Notes: a model not told the origin generated them from the letters alone. A stretch of DNA of 64,000 nucleotides from Mangrovimonas spongiae (GCF_003944795.1 NZ_RWBG01000003.1:337467-401466), one strand, 5' to 3'. Counted from the first letter of the stretch, positions 8,852 to 20,269 are shown. Numbers and translations are program-made.

Positions 8852-10384
8852 TTAATGCTTAAAATGACGCGTTCCTGTAAATACCATAGCAACATTATTC
8901 GTGTTACAATAATCTATACTAAGTTGATCTTTAATTGATCCTCCTGGCTGAATTACAGCTGTAATACCTGCGTTGTTAGCAATTTCCACACAGTCTGGAA
9001 ATGGGAAGAACGCATCGCTTGCCATAACAGCACCATTAAGGTCAAATTTAAAGGATCCTGCTTTGTGAATGGCTTGGTTTAAGGCATCTACACGACTTGT
9101 TTGTCCTGTTCCGCTAGCACAAAGTTGTTTGTTTTTTGCTAGGACTATAGTATTAGATTTGGTATGCTTGCAAATTTTTGAAGCAAAAATTAAATCTTCT
9201 AACTCGTTTTTTGTTGGTTTATTATTGGTTACATCGGTTAAATCTTCAAGCGCATCGGTTTTGTTGTCTCTGTCTTGAACTAAAACACCGTTTAAACAAC
9301 TTCTTACCGTCGTTTTTGGCAGCTCAATGTCTTTAAGAATAAGTAAAATACGGTTCTTTTTACCTTTTAAAATATCTAGAGCATCGTTTGAAAAGCTTGG
9401 AGCAATAACAACTTCACAGAATAGGCTGTGTATTTCTTCGGCTGTTGCTTTATCAATTTCTGTGTTACTTATTAAAATACCACCAAACGCTGAAACAGGA
9501 TCTCCTGCTAAAGCATCTACATAGGCTTGATGTATGGTGTCGCGTTGTGCTAAACCACAAGCGTTGTTGTGTTTTAAAATGGCAAATGTTGGTGCTTCAC
9601 CTTTAAACTCGTTCATTAATGTTACGGCTGCATCAACATCTAAAAGGTTGTTGTAGCTAAGTTCTTTACCATGTAACTTAGTAAACATAGCGTCAAAATC
9701 GCCATAGAAGAACCCTTTTTGATGTGGGTTTTCACCATAGCGTAAAGTTTGCCCTTTGGTTTCACTTATCTTAAACGATTCGATGTTTTGATCTGTATTG
9801 AAGAAATTAAAAATAGCAGAATCGTAATGCGATGATACGTTAAAGGCCTTTGTGGCAAAACGTTTTCTGTCTTCTTGAGAAGTTTCACCATTTTTAGTGT
9901 TTAATAACTCTAAAAACTCAGTGTAATCTTCTACCGATGATACACAAACCACATCGGCGTAGTTTTTAGCTGCGGCTCTAATTAAAGAAATACCGCCAAT
10001 ATCAATTTTTTCAATAATATCTTGATGAGATGCACCAGAGGCAACTGTTTTCTCAAAAGGATACAAATCCACAATAACTAAATCTATTTGTGGGATTTCA
10101 AAATCTGCCAATTCAGCGACATCATTATCGTTATCTTGCCTGTTTAAAATACCGCCAAATACTTTTGGGTGTAATGTTTTAACACGTCCCCCAAGGATAG
10201 ATGGGTAAGAGGTGACATCTTCAACAGGAACAACATCGATACCTAAATCTTTAATAAATTTTTCTGTTCCTCCTGTGGAGTAAATAGTAACGCCTTGTTC
10301 GTTAAGTTTTTTTACAATAGGTTCTAATCCGTCTTTTGAAAATACGGAGATTAATGCCGATTTAATGCTTTTTGTGGTACTCAT
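8852..10384 (-). CDS. purH: Bifunctional AICAR transformylase/IMP cyclohydrolase
   Basis: A 510-residue cytoplasmic enzyme for the last two steps of purine synthesis: formylation of AICAR and closure to IMP. The N-terminal MGS-like IMP cyclohydrolase domain shows STGGTEKFI, VTSYPSILGGRVKTLHPKV and DLVIVDLYPF. The C-terminal transformylase domain shows LRYGENPHQ, AILKHNNACG and the SDAFFPFPD and QPGGSIKD blocks. It lies 55 bp upstream of mreB on the same strand, a common flavobacterial arrangement. Confidence 0.97.
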   Translation of the reverse strand: MSTTKSIKSALISVFSKDGLEPIVKKLNEQGVTIYSTGGTEKFIKDLGIDVVPVEDVTSYPSILGGRVKTLHPKVFGGILNRQDNDNDVAELADFEIPQIDLVIVDLYPFEKTVASGASHQDIIEKIDIGGISLIRAAAKNYADVVCVSSVEDYTEFLELLNTKNGETSQEDRKRFATKAFNVSSHYDSAIFNFFNTDQNIESFKISETKGQTLRYGENPHQKGFFYGDFDAMFTKLHGKELSYNNLLDVDAAVTLMNEFKGEAPTFAILKHNNACGLAQRDTIHQAYVDALAGDPVSAFGGILISNTEIDKATAEEIHSLFCEVVIAPSFSNDALDILKGKKNRILLILKDIELPKTTVRSCLNGVLVQDRDNKTDALEDLTDVTNNKPTKNELEDLIFASKICKHTKSNTIVLAKNKQLCASGTGQTSRVDALNQAIHKAGSFKFDLNGAVMASDAFFPFPDCVEIANNAGITAVIQPGGSIKDQLSIDYCNTNNVAMVFTGTRHFKH

Positions 10385-10496
10385 TTTAGTTATGTTGTGA
10401 AATAAGTTGCAAAAGTAACTATTTCAAACCGAAAATAAGCCCTGATCTTATTGAAAAGTAGGTGTTTTTTTAACGAGAAAATATTGTTGTTGATAA

Positions 10497-10952
10497 TTAT
10501 AAAATACTGGCAACTTCCTTACATACAAACTCTAAGAATTCTTCGTCGTCTTTAGTGAAAGGGTCTGGTGTATTTGAGTCTATATCTATTTGGCCAATAT
10601 TTTCGCCGTTAACAAAAATGGGAATCACTATTTCAGCTTTAACAGTAATGCTACAGGCTATATAGTTGTCTTGGGCTGAGACATCTGGAACTACAAAGTT
10701 TTCGTTACTAACGGCTACTTGCCCACAAATACCTTTGCCAAATGGAATAATAGTGTGATCTGTTGGGGCGCCAACATATGGGCCTAGTTTTAGTTCGTTT
10801 TTATTACCGTTTTTAAAGTAAAATCCAACCCAATTGTAGTGGTTGATGTTAAGTTCTAATAGTTGACAAATTTCTAATAACCTCTCGTTGGTGGATTTTT
10901 TATTATTAGAAATTATTTGAGAAACTTGAGATTTTAACTTGTTAAATGGCAT
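10497..10952 (-). CDS. GAF-domain protein, likely free methionine-(R)-sulfoxide reductase
   Basis: A 151-residue single GAF domain. The family reduces free methionine-R-sulfoxide using cysteines. Here the pattern YNWVGFYF, LGPYVGAP, IPFGKGICGQVA and YIACSITVKAEIVIPIF keeps cysteines in GKGICG and YIAC, which correspond to the active-site cysteines of fRMsr, and ends with GQIDIDSNTPDPF. No signal peptide. It seems to be a single gene between purH and the exosortase pair. Confidence 0.82.
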   Translation of the reverse strand: MPFNKLKSQVSQIISNNKKSTNERLLEICQLLELNINHYNWVGFYFKNGNKNELKLGPYVGAPTDHTIIPFGKGICGQVAVSNENFVVPDVSAQDNYIACSITVKAEIVIPIFVNGENIGQIDIDSNTPDPFTKDDEEFLEFVCKEVASIL

Positions 10953-11037
10953 TGCTAAGAAATTTTTAGCAAAAGTATTTAAAAGAGATGGTTTGAAAAT
11001 TGATTTTATATAACTTTAACATCGTTAAAAAAATAAT

Positions 11038-11595
11038 TTGAAGCAGCTTTTAAAAACATATAACTCGGTAATAAAGTTTATATTGACTTTTTTAATGGTT
11101 TATGTTGTTTTAATATTTGGCTATAGGTTGTATTTACAAATGTCTACAGGCCAAGTGTATTACCCAGATTATGTTACTAAGCTTGTTGCAGACCAGAGTG
11201 CTATTTTACTAAACGATTTTGGTTATAAAGCCGCAGTTTTTCCACATCCTAATGAGGCTTCGGTAAAGTTATTTCTTAACGAGAAATATGTAGCTAGAGT
11301 GATAGAAGGTTGTAATGCCATAAGTGTAATCATTCTTTTTCTATCCTTTATAATTGCTTTTTCAGGGAAATTAAAAACAACCATTATTTTTGGGTTAGTT
11401 GGAGGTGTACTAATTTATGTTGTCAACCTTTTTAGAATTGCTGTTTTAGCCATTGGGTTTTACCATTATCCCGAGTACGAAAATATATTACATGGTGTTG
11501 TTTTTCCTGCTATAATTTATGGTATGGTTTTCTTACTATGGATTGTTTGGGTAAACAGATTTTCAAAAGTAAGTGCGCATGCAAAAAAAGTATAG
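11038..11595 (+). CDS. xrtF: Exosortase family protein XrtF
   Basis: A 185-residue integral membrane cysteine protease of the exosortase family, of the flavobacterial XrtF type. The catalytic triad is visible: Cys in EGCNAISV, Arg in VNLFRIAVLA and His in NILHGVVFPA. About five hydrophobic helices. The start is a TTG at 11038; no upstream in-frame ATG is seen. It overlaps the next gene, its usual partner. Its target proteins are not obvious in this window. Confidence 0.9.
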   Translation: MKQLLKTYNSVIKFILTFLMVYVVLIFGYRLYLQMSTGQVYYPDYVTKLVADQSAILLNDFGYKAAVFPHPNEASVKLFLNEKYVARVIEGCNAISVIILFLSFIIAFSGKLKTTIIFGLVGGVLIYVVNLFRIAVLAIGFYHYPEYENILHGVVFPAIIYGMVFLLWIVWVNRFSKVSAHAKKV

Positions 11596-12025
11596 ATTTT
11601 TAGTCTTTATTGTATTAGTTAGTTTTTTAATTTTAATACGTGCTTTCGAGAATCAATTGTTCTACGATCCTTACTTACTGTTTTTTAAAAATGATTACTT
11701 ATATGCGGATGCACCCAAACTAGATATGTTTAAGTTAGTTGTTTCTATAACTTTAAGGTATACACTTAATACAATAATATCACTAGGTATTTTATATGTG
11801 ATTTTTGTCGATAAAAGTATGGTGGAATTTTCACTATTAATTTATACGATTTCTTACGTTATTTTAATCTTACTTTTCTTGTATTTTATAACCAACCATA
11901 GACAAGAGGATTATTATCTGTTTTTTAATATTAGACGATTTTTAATACAACCTATACTATTATTACTTTTGGTGCCAGCGTTTTATTATCATAAAAGGAA
12001 GAAGCGAATTAAAATTCGAAATTAA
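11579..12025 (+). CDS. Exosortase F system-associated membrane protein
   Basis: About 148 residues with four hydrophobic helices and a basic tail (YHKRKKRIKIRN). The ATG at 11579 is preferred over a GTG two codons upstream. It overlaps the 3' end of the exosortase gene by 17 bp. Sequence and position match the protein found next to XrtF in Flavobacteriia; its function is not known. Confidence 0.8.
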   Translation: MQKKYRFLVFIVLVSFLILIRAFENQLFYDPYLLFFKNDYLYADAPKLDMFKLVVSITLRYTLNTIISLGILYVIFVDKSMVEFSLLIYTISYVILILLFLYFITNHRQEDYYLFFNIRRFLIQPILLLLLVPAFYYHKRKKRIKIRN

Positions 12026-12031
12026 ACCCTT

Positions 12032-12063
12032 TTTGAGTTAGCTTTTTATTTTTTGTAATTTTG
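12032..12063 (+). promoter_or_regulatory. Candidate promoter (TTTG / TAATTTTG) for the copper-linked locus
   Basis: A TTTTG at 12031-12035 and TAATTTTG at 12056-12063 are spaced about 20 bp, which fits the Bacteroidota -33/-7 consensus. The next ATG is only 5 bp downstream, so the transcript may have almost no leader. Confidence 0.55.
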
Positions 12064-12067
12064 CATC

Positions 12068-12481
12068 GTGATGAAAACTATTTTACATAAAACGTTTTCC
12101 TTAGTATTATCGCTTTTAGTGTTGTTTTCAACAGTATCCTTTACGGTTGAAAAACATTTTTGCGACAATACATTAATAGATGTTTCTTTTTTCTCTACAG
12201 TTGAATCTTGTTGTCCCGAAGGTGCTGTTAATAAAAAATCTGAATTCCAAAAACAATCGTGTTGTAAAGACACAATAGATTTGGTAAAAGGTCAAGACCA
12301 ATTAATTATAAAAAAGTTTGAAGACTTAAATCTTGATCAACAATCATTCTTTACAACATTTGCATATTCTCTCCTTACTGTTTTTGAGGATTTGTCGCAA
12401 TACATTATTCCTTACAAATATTACTCCCAACCTCATTTGGTTGCCAATATACAAGTGCGCAACCAAGTTTTCTTAATTTGA
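12068..12481 (+). CDS. HYC_CC_PP-type small secreted protein
   Basis: A 137-residue protein with an N-terminal signal segment (TFSLVLSLLVLFSTVSF), then KHFCDN, ESCC and KQSCCKD cysteine motifs and a C-terminal YKYYSQPHL. This is the pattern of the HYC_CC_PP family, small cysteine-rich exported proteins found next to metal-related TonB receptors in Bacteroidota. A metal-handling role is inferred from the paired cysteines and the neighbouring receptor and HMA protein. Confidence 0.75.
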   Translation: MMKTILHKTFSLVLSLLVLFSTVSFTVEKHFCDNTLIDVSFFSTVESCCPEGAVNKKSEFQKQSCCKDTIDLVKGQDQLIIKKFEDLNLDQQSFFTTFAYSLLTVFEDLSQYIIPYKYYSQPHLVANIQVRNQVFLI

Positions 12482-12550
12482 TTCAATAAACAACTTCCGT
12501 GAAAACGGATAACATAATTTATTGTTCAATCAAATAAGAAATCAAAAAAA

Positions 12551-14848
12551 ATGATACAAATACATCATATTACAGGAATAACCTGTAATAGCTGTCAAGC
12601 AACAGTAAAAAAACTTATTTATATATTACTATTATTACCTATATTATCTTTTTCCCAAGAGAAAATAAAAGGGAAGATTATGGAAATAGATAGCCAAGGA
12701 AACGAAATGCCACTTCCAGGAGCTAATGTGTATTGGTTAAATACAAGCGTTGGTGCTGTAGCCGATTTTAAGGGTAATTTCTCTATCAAATATGAAACTG
12801 AATATAAAGATTTGGTGATTAGTTTTGTTGGCTATAAAACCGATACCATTTCGGTAAATAATCCTAATAAACCTATAAAACACATCTTAAAAGCTACAAG
12901 TGCGTTAGATGAAGTTGAAATAGTCTCTCGTAAGAAAGCTACTTCAAAATCTTATTTACAAGCCCAAAATGTGATGAATGTAAGCAGTGACGAACTCTTA
13001 AAAGCAGCGTGTTGTAATTTATCTGAAAGCTTTGAAACCAACCCCTCAATCGATGTTAATTTCGCCGATGCCGTTTCAGGTACCAGACAAATAAAAATGT
13101 TAGGGCTTACTAGTCCGTATATTTTAATTGCAACTGAGAATATTCCTTCGGTTCGTGGTGCTTCGCAAGCCTATGGATTAACGTTTACACCTGGAACTTG
13201 GGTAGAAAGTATTCAAATTACCAAAGGTGCCGGAAGTGTGGTTAATGGTTACGAAAGTATTGCAGGGCAAATTAATGCCGAACTTCAAAAACCAACAAAA
13301 GATGACAAGTTGTTTGTAAACCTTTATGGGGCAAGCAATGAACGTTTGGAGTTAAACACACATTTTAATACTAAGCTAAGTGATAAATGGAGTACGGGTT
13401 TGTATTTACATGGAAATATGCATCAAAAGGAACACGATGTCAATCATGATAATTTTTTAGATATGCCGCTTTATCATCAAATAAACGTGATGAATCGTTG
13501 GCAATACACCGATACCGAAAACGGTTTTGTGGGCTTTTTCAACTTTAGATATTTAACCGATGAAAAGCAAACAGGCGAATTGGATTTCAATCCAGAGACC
13601 GATAAACTAACCACCAACGCTTGGGGAAGCGAAATAGATACACAACGTTTTGATTTTTCTGGAAAGTTAGGATATGTTAATCCAGAATTGCCTTGGCGAA
13701 GTATTGGTGTGCAGTTTGCAGTAAGCAATCATCAACAAGACTCATATTTTGGGGTGCGCGAGTATAATATTGAGCATAATAGTATATATTCTAACGTAAT
13801 GTATAACTCAATAATCAGTGATTCACGACATAAAATAAAAACAGGGGTTAGCTTTACTTTCGATCATTATGATGAGCTTGTTGAGCTAAATACTTTTGAA
13901 CGTACCGATAATTCGGTTGGTGCTTTTTTTGAGTACAATTTTGATAATCTAGATAAACTAAACCTAACTGCTGGCATACGTGTGGATAACCACAATAAAC
14001 TAGGCTTTTTTGTTACACCTCGCGTTCACGCACGCTATACACCTTGGGAAAAATCGGCTTTTAGAGCATCGTTTGGTCGTGGTAAGCGTTCGGCTAATAT
14101 TTTTACTGAAAATCAAAGTCTATTTGCAACCTCAAGAAATATTAATATCATAGGTTCAAACGGTGGCGATATTTATGGGTTGGATCCTGAAATTGCGTGG
14201 AACTATGGCGTGTCTTATTTGCAAGGCTTTAATCTCTTTGGAAGAAAAGCTGATGTTAGTGTTGATTTTTACCGGACCGATTTTCAAAACCAAGTCGTTG
14301 CCGATTGGGAAAATCCGCAAGAGATAAGTTTCTATAATTTAGAAAACGATAGTTATGCCAATAGTTTACAAGCCGAATTTAACTATAACATGTTTAAACG
14401 TTTTGATGTACGTTTGGCGTATAAATATTACGACGTAAAGACTAGGTATTTAACCGGGAAAAAAACAAGACCATTAACACCAAAACATCGGTTTTTTGCC
14501 AATGCAGGTTACGAAACTCATAGAAAGGAAAATGGTGCGCAATGGAAATTTGACGCAACTTATAATTGGTTAGGAGAACAGCGGTTTTCATCAACAATTA
14601 ATAATCCAGTGCAATATCAATTACCAGAAAAAACACCAACAGTAGGAACCTTAAATGCACAGATAACTAAAGTGTTTTCTTCTAAATTTGAAGTATATTT
14701 AGGAGGTGAAAACATTACTAATGTACGCCAAGATAACCCAATTATGGGAGCAGAAGATCCGTTTGGAGCAAATTTTGATACTACTTATGTGTATGGGCCA
14801 ATTTTTGGTAATATGTATTACGCAGGATTACGATTTAGAATGAAATAA
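12551..14848 (+). CDS. TonB-dependent receptor with an HMA-like N-terminal extension
   Basis: A 765-residue outer-membrane receptor: carboxypeptidase-like beta-sandwich domain (about residues 40-120, with GANVYWLNTSVGAVADFKGNF), plug domain (about 120-245) and a beta-barrel ending in Phe-containing FRMK. The plug has a CC pair in KAACCNLSESF, seen in receptors thought to handle copper. The N-terminus is odd: ITGITCNSCQATVKK resembles the metal-binding start of a heavy-metal-associated domain, and runs straight into the hydrophobic signal segment LIYILLLLPILSFSQ. The normal start of the receptor was probably just before KKLIYILLL. Neighbours support import or handling of a metal such as copper. 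Confidence 0.88.
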   Translation: MIQIHHITGITCNSCQATVKKLIYILLLLPILSFSQEKIKGKIMEIDSQGNEMPLPGANVYWLNTSVGAVADFKGNFSIKYETEYKDLVISFVGYKTDTISVNNPNKPIKHILKATSALDEVEIVSRKKATSKSYLQAQNVMNVSSDELLKAACCNLSESFETNPSIDVNFADAVSGTRQIKMLGLTSPYILIATENIPSVRGASQAYGLTFTPGTWVESIQITKGAGSVVNGYESIAGQINAELQKPTKDDKLFVNLYGASNERLELNTHFNTKLSDKWSTGLYLHGNMHQKEHDVNHDNFLDMPLYHQINVMNRWQYTDTENGFVGFFNFRYLTDEKQTGELDFNPETDKLTTNAWGSEIDTQRFDFSGKLGYVNPELPWRSIGVQFAVSNHQQDSYFGVREYNIEHNSIYSNVMYNSIISDSRHKIKTGVSFTFDHYDELVELNTFERTDNSVGAFFEYNFDNLDKLNLTAGIRVDNHNKLGFFVTPRVHARYTPWEKSAFRASFGRGKRSANIFTENQSLFATSRNINIIGSNGGDIYGLDPEIAWNYGVSYLQGFNLFGRKADVSVDFYRTDFQNQVVADWENPQEISFYNLENDSYANSLQAEFNYNMFKRFDVRLAYKYYDVKTRYLTGKKTRPLTPKHRFFANAGYETHRKENGAQWKFDATYNWLGEQRFSSTINNPVQYQLPEKTPTVGTLNAQITKVFSSKFEVYLGGENITNVRQDNPIMGAEDPFGANFDTTYVYGPIFGNMYYAGLRFRMK

Positions 14849-14869
14849 AAACTTATAAATCAAATAACA

Positions 14870-15220
14870 ATGAAAAAAATACTAGTAATAGCAACCTTTT
14901 TAATTGCAACAGTATCATTTGCTCAAAATAAAAATGCCAAAGCCTCTTTTGAGGTTGATGGTGTGTGTATGATGTGTAAAGATCGTATTGAAAAAGCATG
15001 TATTAAAACAAAAGGCGTAAAAAGTGCCAATTGGAATGTGCAAACTCACGAGTTGCGTTTAATCTATAATGAGGGTAAAACCAGTTTAGACGATGTTAAG
15101 AAAAACATATTAGCTGTAGGTCACGACTTAAAGGATATAAAAGCATCTGATGAAGCCTACAATTCTGTTCACCCGTGTTGTAAATACCGCGATGAAGAAG
15201 TAAAGGGGGATCATAAATAA
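14870..15220 (+). CDS. Secreted heavy-metal-associated (HMA) domain protein
   Basis: A 116-residue protein with a signal peptide ending in SFAQ, then one HMA fold whose metal loop reads GVCMMCKDRIEKA (CxxC). The C-terminal tail adds HPCCKYRDEE with another CC pair. It is probably a periplasmic metallochaperone for copper or a similar ion. It is 21 bp downstream of the TonB receptor and likely cotranscribed with it. Confidence 0.85.
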   Translation: MKKILVIATFLIATVSFAQNKNAKASFEVDGVCMMCKDRIEKACIKTKGVKSANWNVQTHELRLIYNEGKTSLDDVKKNILAVGHDLKDIKASDEAYNSVHPCCKYRDEEVKGDHK

Positions 15221-15230
15221 AAATACAGTA

Positions 15231-15262
15231 CTATAAAACTATCTAAAAAGGTAGTTTTATAG
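15231..15262. terminator. Hairpin between convergent genes
   Basis: An inverted repeat with 11 perfect pairs (CTATAAAACTA / TAGTTTTATAG) and a loop of A residues separates the HMA gene from the convergent 780-residue gene. The T-tract is weak on both sides; it probably ends transcription in both directions. Confidence 0.6.
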
Positions 15263-15266
15263 TTGT

Positions 15267-17609
15267 TTAGTTTACGTTAATAGTTTCAATTTGAGAAAAT
15301 AAACTACCGTCTTCTCCCATGCCCTCTATGTATAAATTAATAGAATCATAAAAGTAATTAGGTACTTTAATTTCAAGTTTGTCTGCAGTATTTTTTTCTA
15401 CATTTGGAATCCAATTAAGAACACCATAGCTTTTAAAGCTATCTCTCTTATAGGTATTATACATTGGACTGTAGTATTTTTTTGGTGTTGAAAACCCAAA
15501 ATCTATAGTTGAGTTATTATACGTTGATTTTTTCTTTCTACTAAACCCTCTTTTAGTGAAAATATGAATTACTCCACCAGGTGAAGCGTTGATGTTAGAT
15601 ATTTTTGAAACAAACATTTCTTCAACATCAGCAACTATTAAGTTACTTATCATTTCTAAACTATTCGTAATGTTAACATTGTCAAGGAAGACAATAGGAG
15701 ATAAAGCCCCTTTAAAAGTAAGAACTCTTCTATTAATAATTTTCACATTTACCCCGTCATTCGTTACATCAAAACCATAATTGCGTATTTGTTGTGTTAT
15801 CAATGAATATTGGTTAGGAGCGTCTGTAAAATTTATATGTTTAGCCTGAGACATTCCGTAAGGAGTGTTTTTAGGTTTGGAAATTTTAATAGGTTTAATA
15901 ATAACACTATCTAGAACATTGATGCCTTCACTTAAAACAAAAGATTTGTTGTCATTAAGTTGTTTGGTTTTTAGTATCTTATGATGTTGTTTAACATTTA
16001 TAAAGTCTTTTTTATAAGAAGGGTATATGTTATAATAGATATTTGGTGTTGATAATTTCCCTTTTTTATTTTTTAAGGTAAAGCTTAAATTAGATTTATC
16101 TTTAATATAGAGCTTGTCAAATTTAAAATAAGGGCTGTCTTTTAAATTATATTCTAGTTGAATTCCGTTTGATTTAGATTGTAAAATTAAAACATCTCCA
16201 TTTTTATAATCGTAATTGTTTAGTTTCCCTTTTATTAAGAAGCCAGTTTCAAAATTGTGTAGCAATTTAGGTGGAGTGTTAAATATATTTTTCCATGAAT
16301 ATGAACTCCATCCTTGGGTTAATAATAATAAATCAAGATCAAAACGTTTTTTTGCATCTATCTCATTAAAATAATACCAAGGATTTTCAATGTTTCCTTT
16401 AATATAAGGGAGTAGTAAAAACTTAGAAATAATGTTTTTATTTGTTTTATTTGCTATAGTAGAGCTTGGTAGTACAGAAACACTTAAACTAATATCTTTA
16501 GGGTGTGATTTTTTAGAGAATGTGATTATTGTAGAATCTTTTTTCTTTAAAATATTAGATACTTCAATGTTTTTCACTGAACTGTTTGTGTAATTGTAAA
16601 TAATACGCTCAGCAATGGGCTTAAATTCATCATTAAATAATGTTATAATATTAACCCCTTTGTTTAAGAATTGACGGCCAATTCTATATTGATAAGTTAA
16701 TTTATCATCAGAGAAGTTTACATCAATTTTATTTAAAAATCCATCTCTGTGAATAGCAATAAAAAAACGCTTATTGTTAACAGATTTTAATGTTTTTTGA
16801 TTTAAGCTTAAGCGTATGTATAGGTTGTCTTTTCTCGAATTTTCAACAGATAACCCTATACCATATTTTTTTATATTCGTAACAGGTCTTGTAAGTGTTT
16901 TACCGTTTTCTAATTCTATACTTGCAATATAGCTTTCTCCTTCCTTTGGTGTGAAAGAAAATTTTCCTAACCCAAAAAGATTACTTTTAAATGTAGCAAC
17001 TGGTTTATTGTTTGAGTTATTAATACTTCCTGAGGTTATTTTTATGGACTTTCCGTTGTTGTTTATTAATTTAAAACCAACAGTATTAAGGGTGTTTTCA
17101 ATTAGATGTCCACCTTCAGGTAAGAGCTGAAAGTCAAATGTTTCTAGTTCAGTTTCTTCAGGAATAGTACTTTTTTTACCAACAACCTTAAATTTCTGTA
17201 AATCATATAGATTTTGATGGAAGTTTTTCATCCAGTTGGTTGTTGTTTTAATATAATAAGTTCCTTCAGAAAATGTAGAGTCTATTTTGAAATTACCATT
17301 AGTGAAACCATTTTTTGCTACATAAATTTTACTCTTTATGAGTTCTCCTCTATCATTATAAATATTTGAGTGAATGTTAGTGGAACTTATATAAGGAGAT
17401 TGCCTTTTAATGTCATATATGTATGTTTTAAACCATAATTCTTCATTTTTTAGATAGAGAGTTTTATTTAAATGAGTAAAAATGGTTTCGTAATCTAAAG
17501 CGTAATATGCTTTTATTTTTTTGTCAAAATCTTCAATGTTAATATTTTGAGAGTAAGAGGTTGTAATAAGTGTAAGAAATAGGATAAAATAGCTTACTTT
17601 TTTGTGCAT
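15267..17609 (-). CDS. Large exported protein with MG2-like and TonB-plug-like regions
   Basis: A 780-residue protein with a signal peptide (residues 1-20). The N-terminal half has beta-rich stretches such as HLNKTLYLKNEELWFKTYIYD that recall the MG2 domains of alpha-2-macroglobulin-like surface proteins. Residues about 600-710 resemble a TonB-receptor plug (SPIVFLDNVNI followed by VADVEEMFVSKISN and GVIHIFTKRGF), but no beta-barrel follows. This combination is common in Bacteroidota and is thought to be periplasmic or outer-membrane linked. Function unknown. Single gene on the minus strand, ending at a shared hairpin with the metal locus. Confidence 0.7.
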   Translation of the reverse strand: MHKKVSYFILFLTLITTSYSQNINIEDFDKKIKAYYALDYETIFTHLNKTLYLKNEELWFKTYIYDIKRQSPYISSTNIHSNIYNDRGELIKSKIYVAKNGFTNGNFKIDSTFSEGTYYIKTTTNWMKNFHQNLYDLQKFKVVGKKSTIPEETELETFDFQLLPEGGHLIENTLNTVGFKLINNNGKSIKITSGSINNSNNKPVATFKSNLFGLGKFSFTPKEGESYIASIELENGKTLTRPVTNIKKYGIGLSVENSRKDNLYIRLSLNQKTLKSVNNKRFFIAIHRDGFLNKIDVNFSDDKLTYQYRIGRQFLNKGVNIITLFNDEFKPIAERIIYNYTNSSVKNIEVSNILKKKDSTIITFSKKSHPKDISLSVSVLPSSTIANKTNKNIISKFLLLPYIKGNIENPWYYFNEIDAKKRFDLDLLLLTQGWSSYSWKNIFNTPPKLLHNFETGFLIKGKLNNYDYKNGDVLILQSKSNGIQLEYNLKDSPYFKFDKLYIKDKSNLSFTLKNKKGKLSTPNIYYNIYPSYKKDFINVKQHHKILKTKQLNDNKSFVLSEGINVLDSVIIKPIKISKPKNTPYGMSQAKHINFTDAPNQYSLITQQIRNYGFDVTNDGVNVKIINRRVLTFKGALSPIVFLDNVNITNSLEMISNLIVADVEEMFVSKISNINASPGGVIHIFTKRGFSRKKKSTYNNSTIDFGFSTPKKYYSPMYNTYKRDSFKSYGVLNWIPNVEKNTADKLEIKVPNYFYDSINLYIEGMGEDGSLFSQIETINVN

Positions 17610-17646
17610 AAGGTTGTTGTGAATAATTTTGACTAATATAAAAATA

Positions 17647-17682
17647 AAAAAAGCTGTTTTCCAATTTAGAAAACAGCTTTTT
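17647..17682 (-). terminator. Terminator of groES-groEL
   Basis: A 14-bp stem (AAAAAGCTGTTTTC / GAAAACAGCTTTTT) with a 7-base loop lies just past the groEL stop and has T residues after it on the minus strand. Confidence 0.8.
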
Positions 17683-17705
17683 AAGATAGAGATGTAAAAT
17701 AATTA

Positions 17706-19358
<1,653 letters not shown>

Positions 19359-19427
19359 CTAAGCGAAATGCTTTAGGCGTTTTTAGTTTTTAAATTAAAT
19401 CTTCTTTTTTTAGAAAGAAATAAATGT

Positions 19428-19703
19428 TTACACAATCGCGAAAATATCGCTTTCACGCATAATTAAATAGTCCTTGCCGTCAAGTTTTAGTTCGGTTCCA
19501 GAATATTTTCCGTAAAGTACAGTGTCTCCAACGCTAACAGTCATTGGTTCGTCTTTAGTGCCGTTACCTACAGCAACTACTTTGCCTTTTTGTGGTTTTT
19601 CTTTGGCGTTATCTGGAATAATAATTCCAGCAGCAGTTTTAGTTTCAGCTTCAACAGGTTCTACAAGAACTCTGTCTGCTAAAGGTTTAATGTTTAATGC
19701 CAT
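19428..19703 (-). CDS. groS: Co-chaperonin GroES (10 kDa)
   Basis: A 91-residue co-chaperonin. The mobile loop region [21 protein letters not shown] and the roof and core ([15 protein letters not shown]) are all standard. First gene of the groES-groEL operon. No clear CIRCE-type repeat was seen upstream. Confidence 0.97.
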   Translation of the reverse strand: MALNIKPLADRVLVEPVEAETKTAAGIIIPDNAKEKPQKGKVVAVGNGTKDEPMTVSVGDTVLYGKYSGTELKLDGKDYLIMRESDIFAIV

Positions 19704-19848
19704 TGTGTTATATTTTAAAATTATGTTATTGTTTTAATGCTATGCATCAAGCTAAAAATGTGCCAATAGATGATGACTGACAAATTTTCATTTTTTTGAT
19801 TTAAGAGAGCGTTTTTTAGAGCTTTTAAAGCTAAATTTTGTGTAAAAA

Positions 19849-19874
19849 AAATGCCAACTATATAGTTGGCATTT
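19849..19874 (-). terminator. Terminator after secG
   Basis: A perfect palindrome (AAATGCCAACTAT and its complement) followed on the minus strand by a run of eight T residues, 27 bp past the secG stop. Confidence 0.85.
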
Positions 19875-19900
19875 AAAATATTGTTGTTTTTCTAAAACTT

Positions 19901-20263
19901 TTACTCGGCGTCGTTTTGAGTGTTGTTAGTTCCAGCTTCGTTTTGGGTTGCTGGAGCAGCATCTGGAGTCGTTACAGGCTGTGTTGTAGTGGCATCAGGA
20001 TCTAGAGCTTTAGACTCTGCTCTTGGGCCTCTTTCTATGGCTACATTCGATAATAAAATTAAGGCTAACATTAAGGCTGCAAGTGTCCAAGTACTTTTGT
20101 CTAGAAAATCAGTCGTCTTTTTTACACCACCTAATTGTTGTGTGCCACCGCCACCAAACGAAGATGATAATCCACCCCCTTTTGGGTTTTGTACCATGAT
20201 TACTACAACCAATAAAAAGGCTACGACAACAATTAATGCTAAAAATATAGTAAACGTACTCAT
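19901..20263 (-). CDS. secG: Protein translocase subunit SecG
   Basis: A 120-residue two-helix membrane protein. Helix 1 (about residues 3-24) is followed by the SecG signature MVQNPKGGGLSSSFGGGGTQQLGG, then helix 2, then an acidic, Ala/Thr/Asn-rich low-complexity tail of about 40 residues, longer than in Proteobacteria but usual in this group. It assists SecYE in export. It lies 6 bp after the TPR-like gene in a run with lptE and the sigma-54 activator. Confidence 0.93.
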   Translation of the reverse strand: MSTFTIFLALIVVVAFLLVVVIMVQNPKGGGLSSSFGGGGTQQLGGVKKTTDFLDKSTWTLAALMLALILLSNVAIERGPRAESKALDPDATTTQPVTTPDAAPATQNEAGTNNTQNDAE

Positions 20264-20269
20264 TATGAT

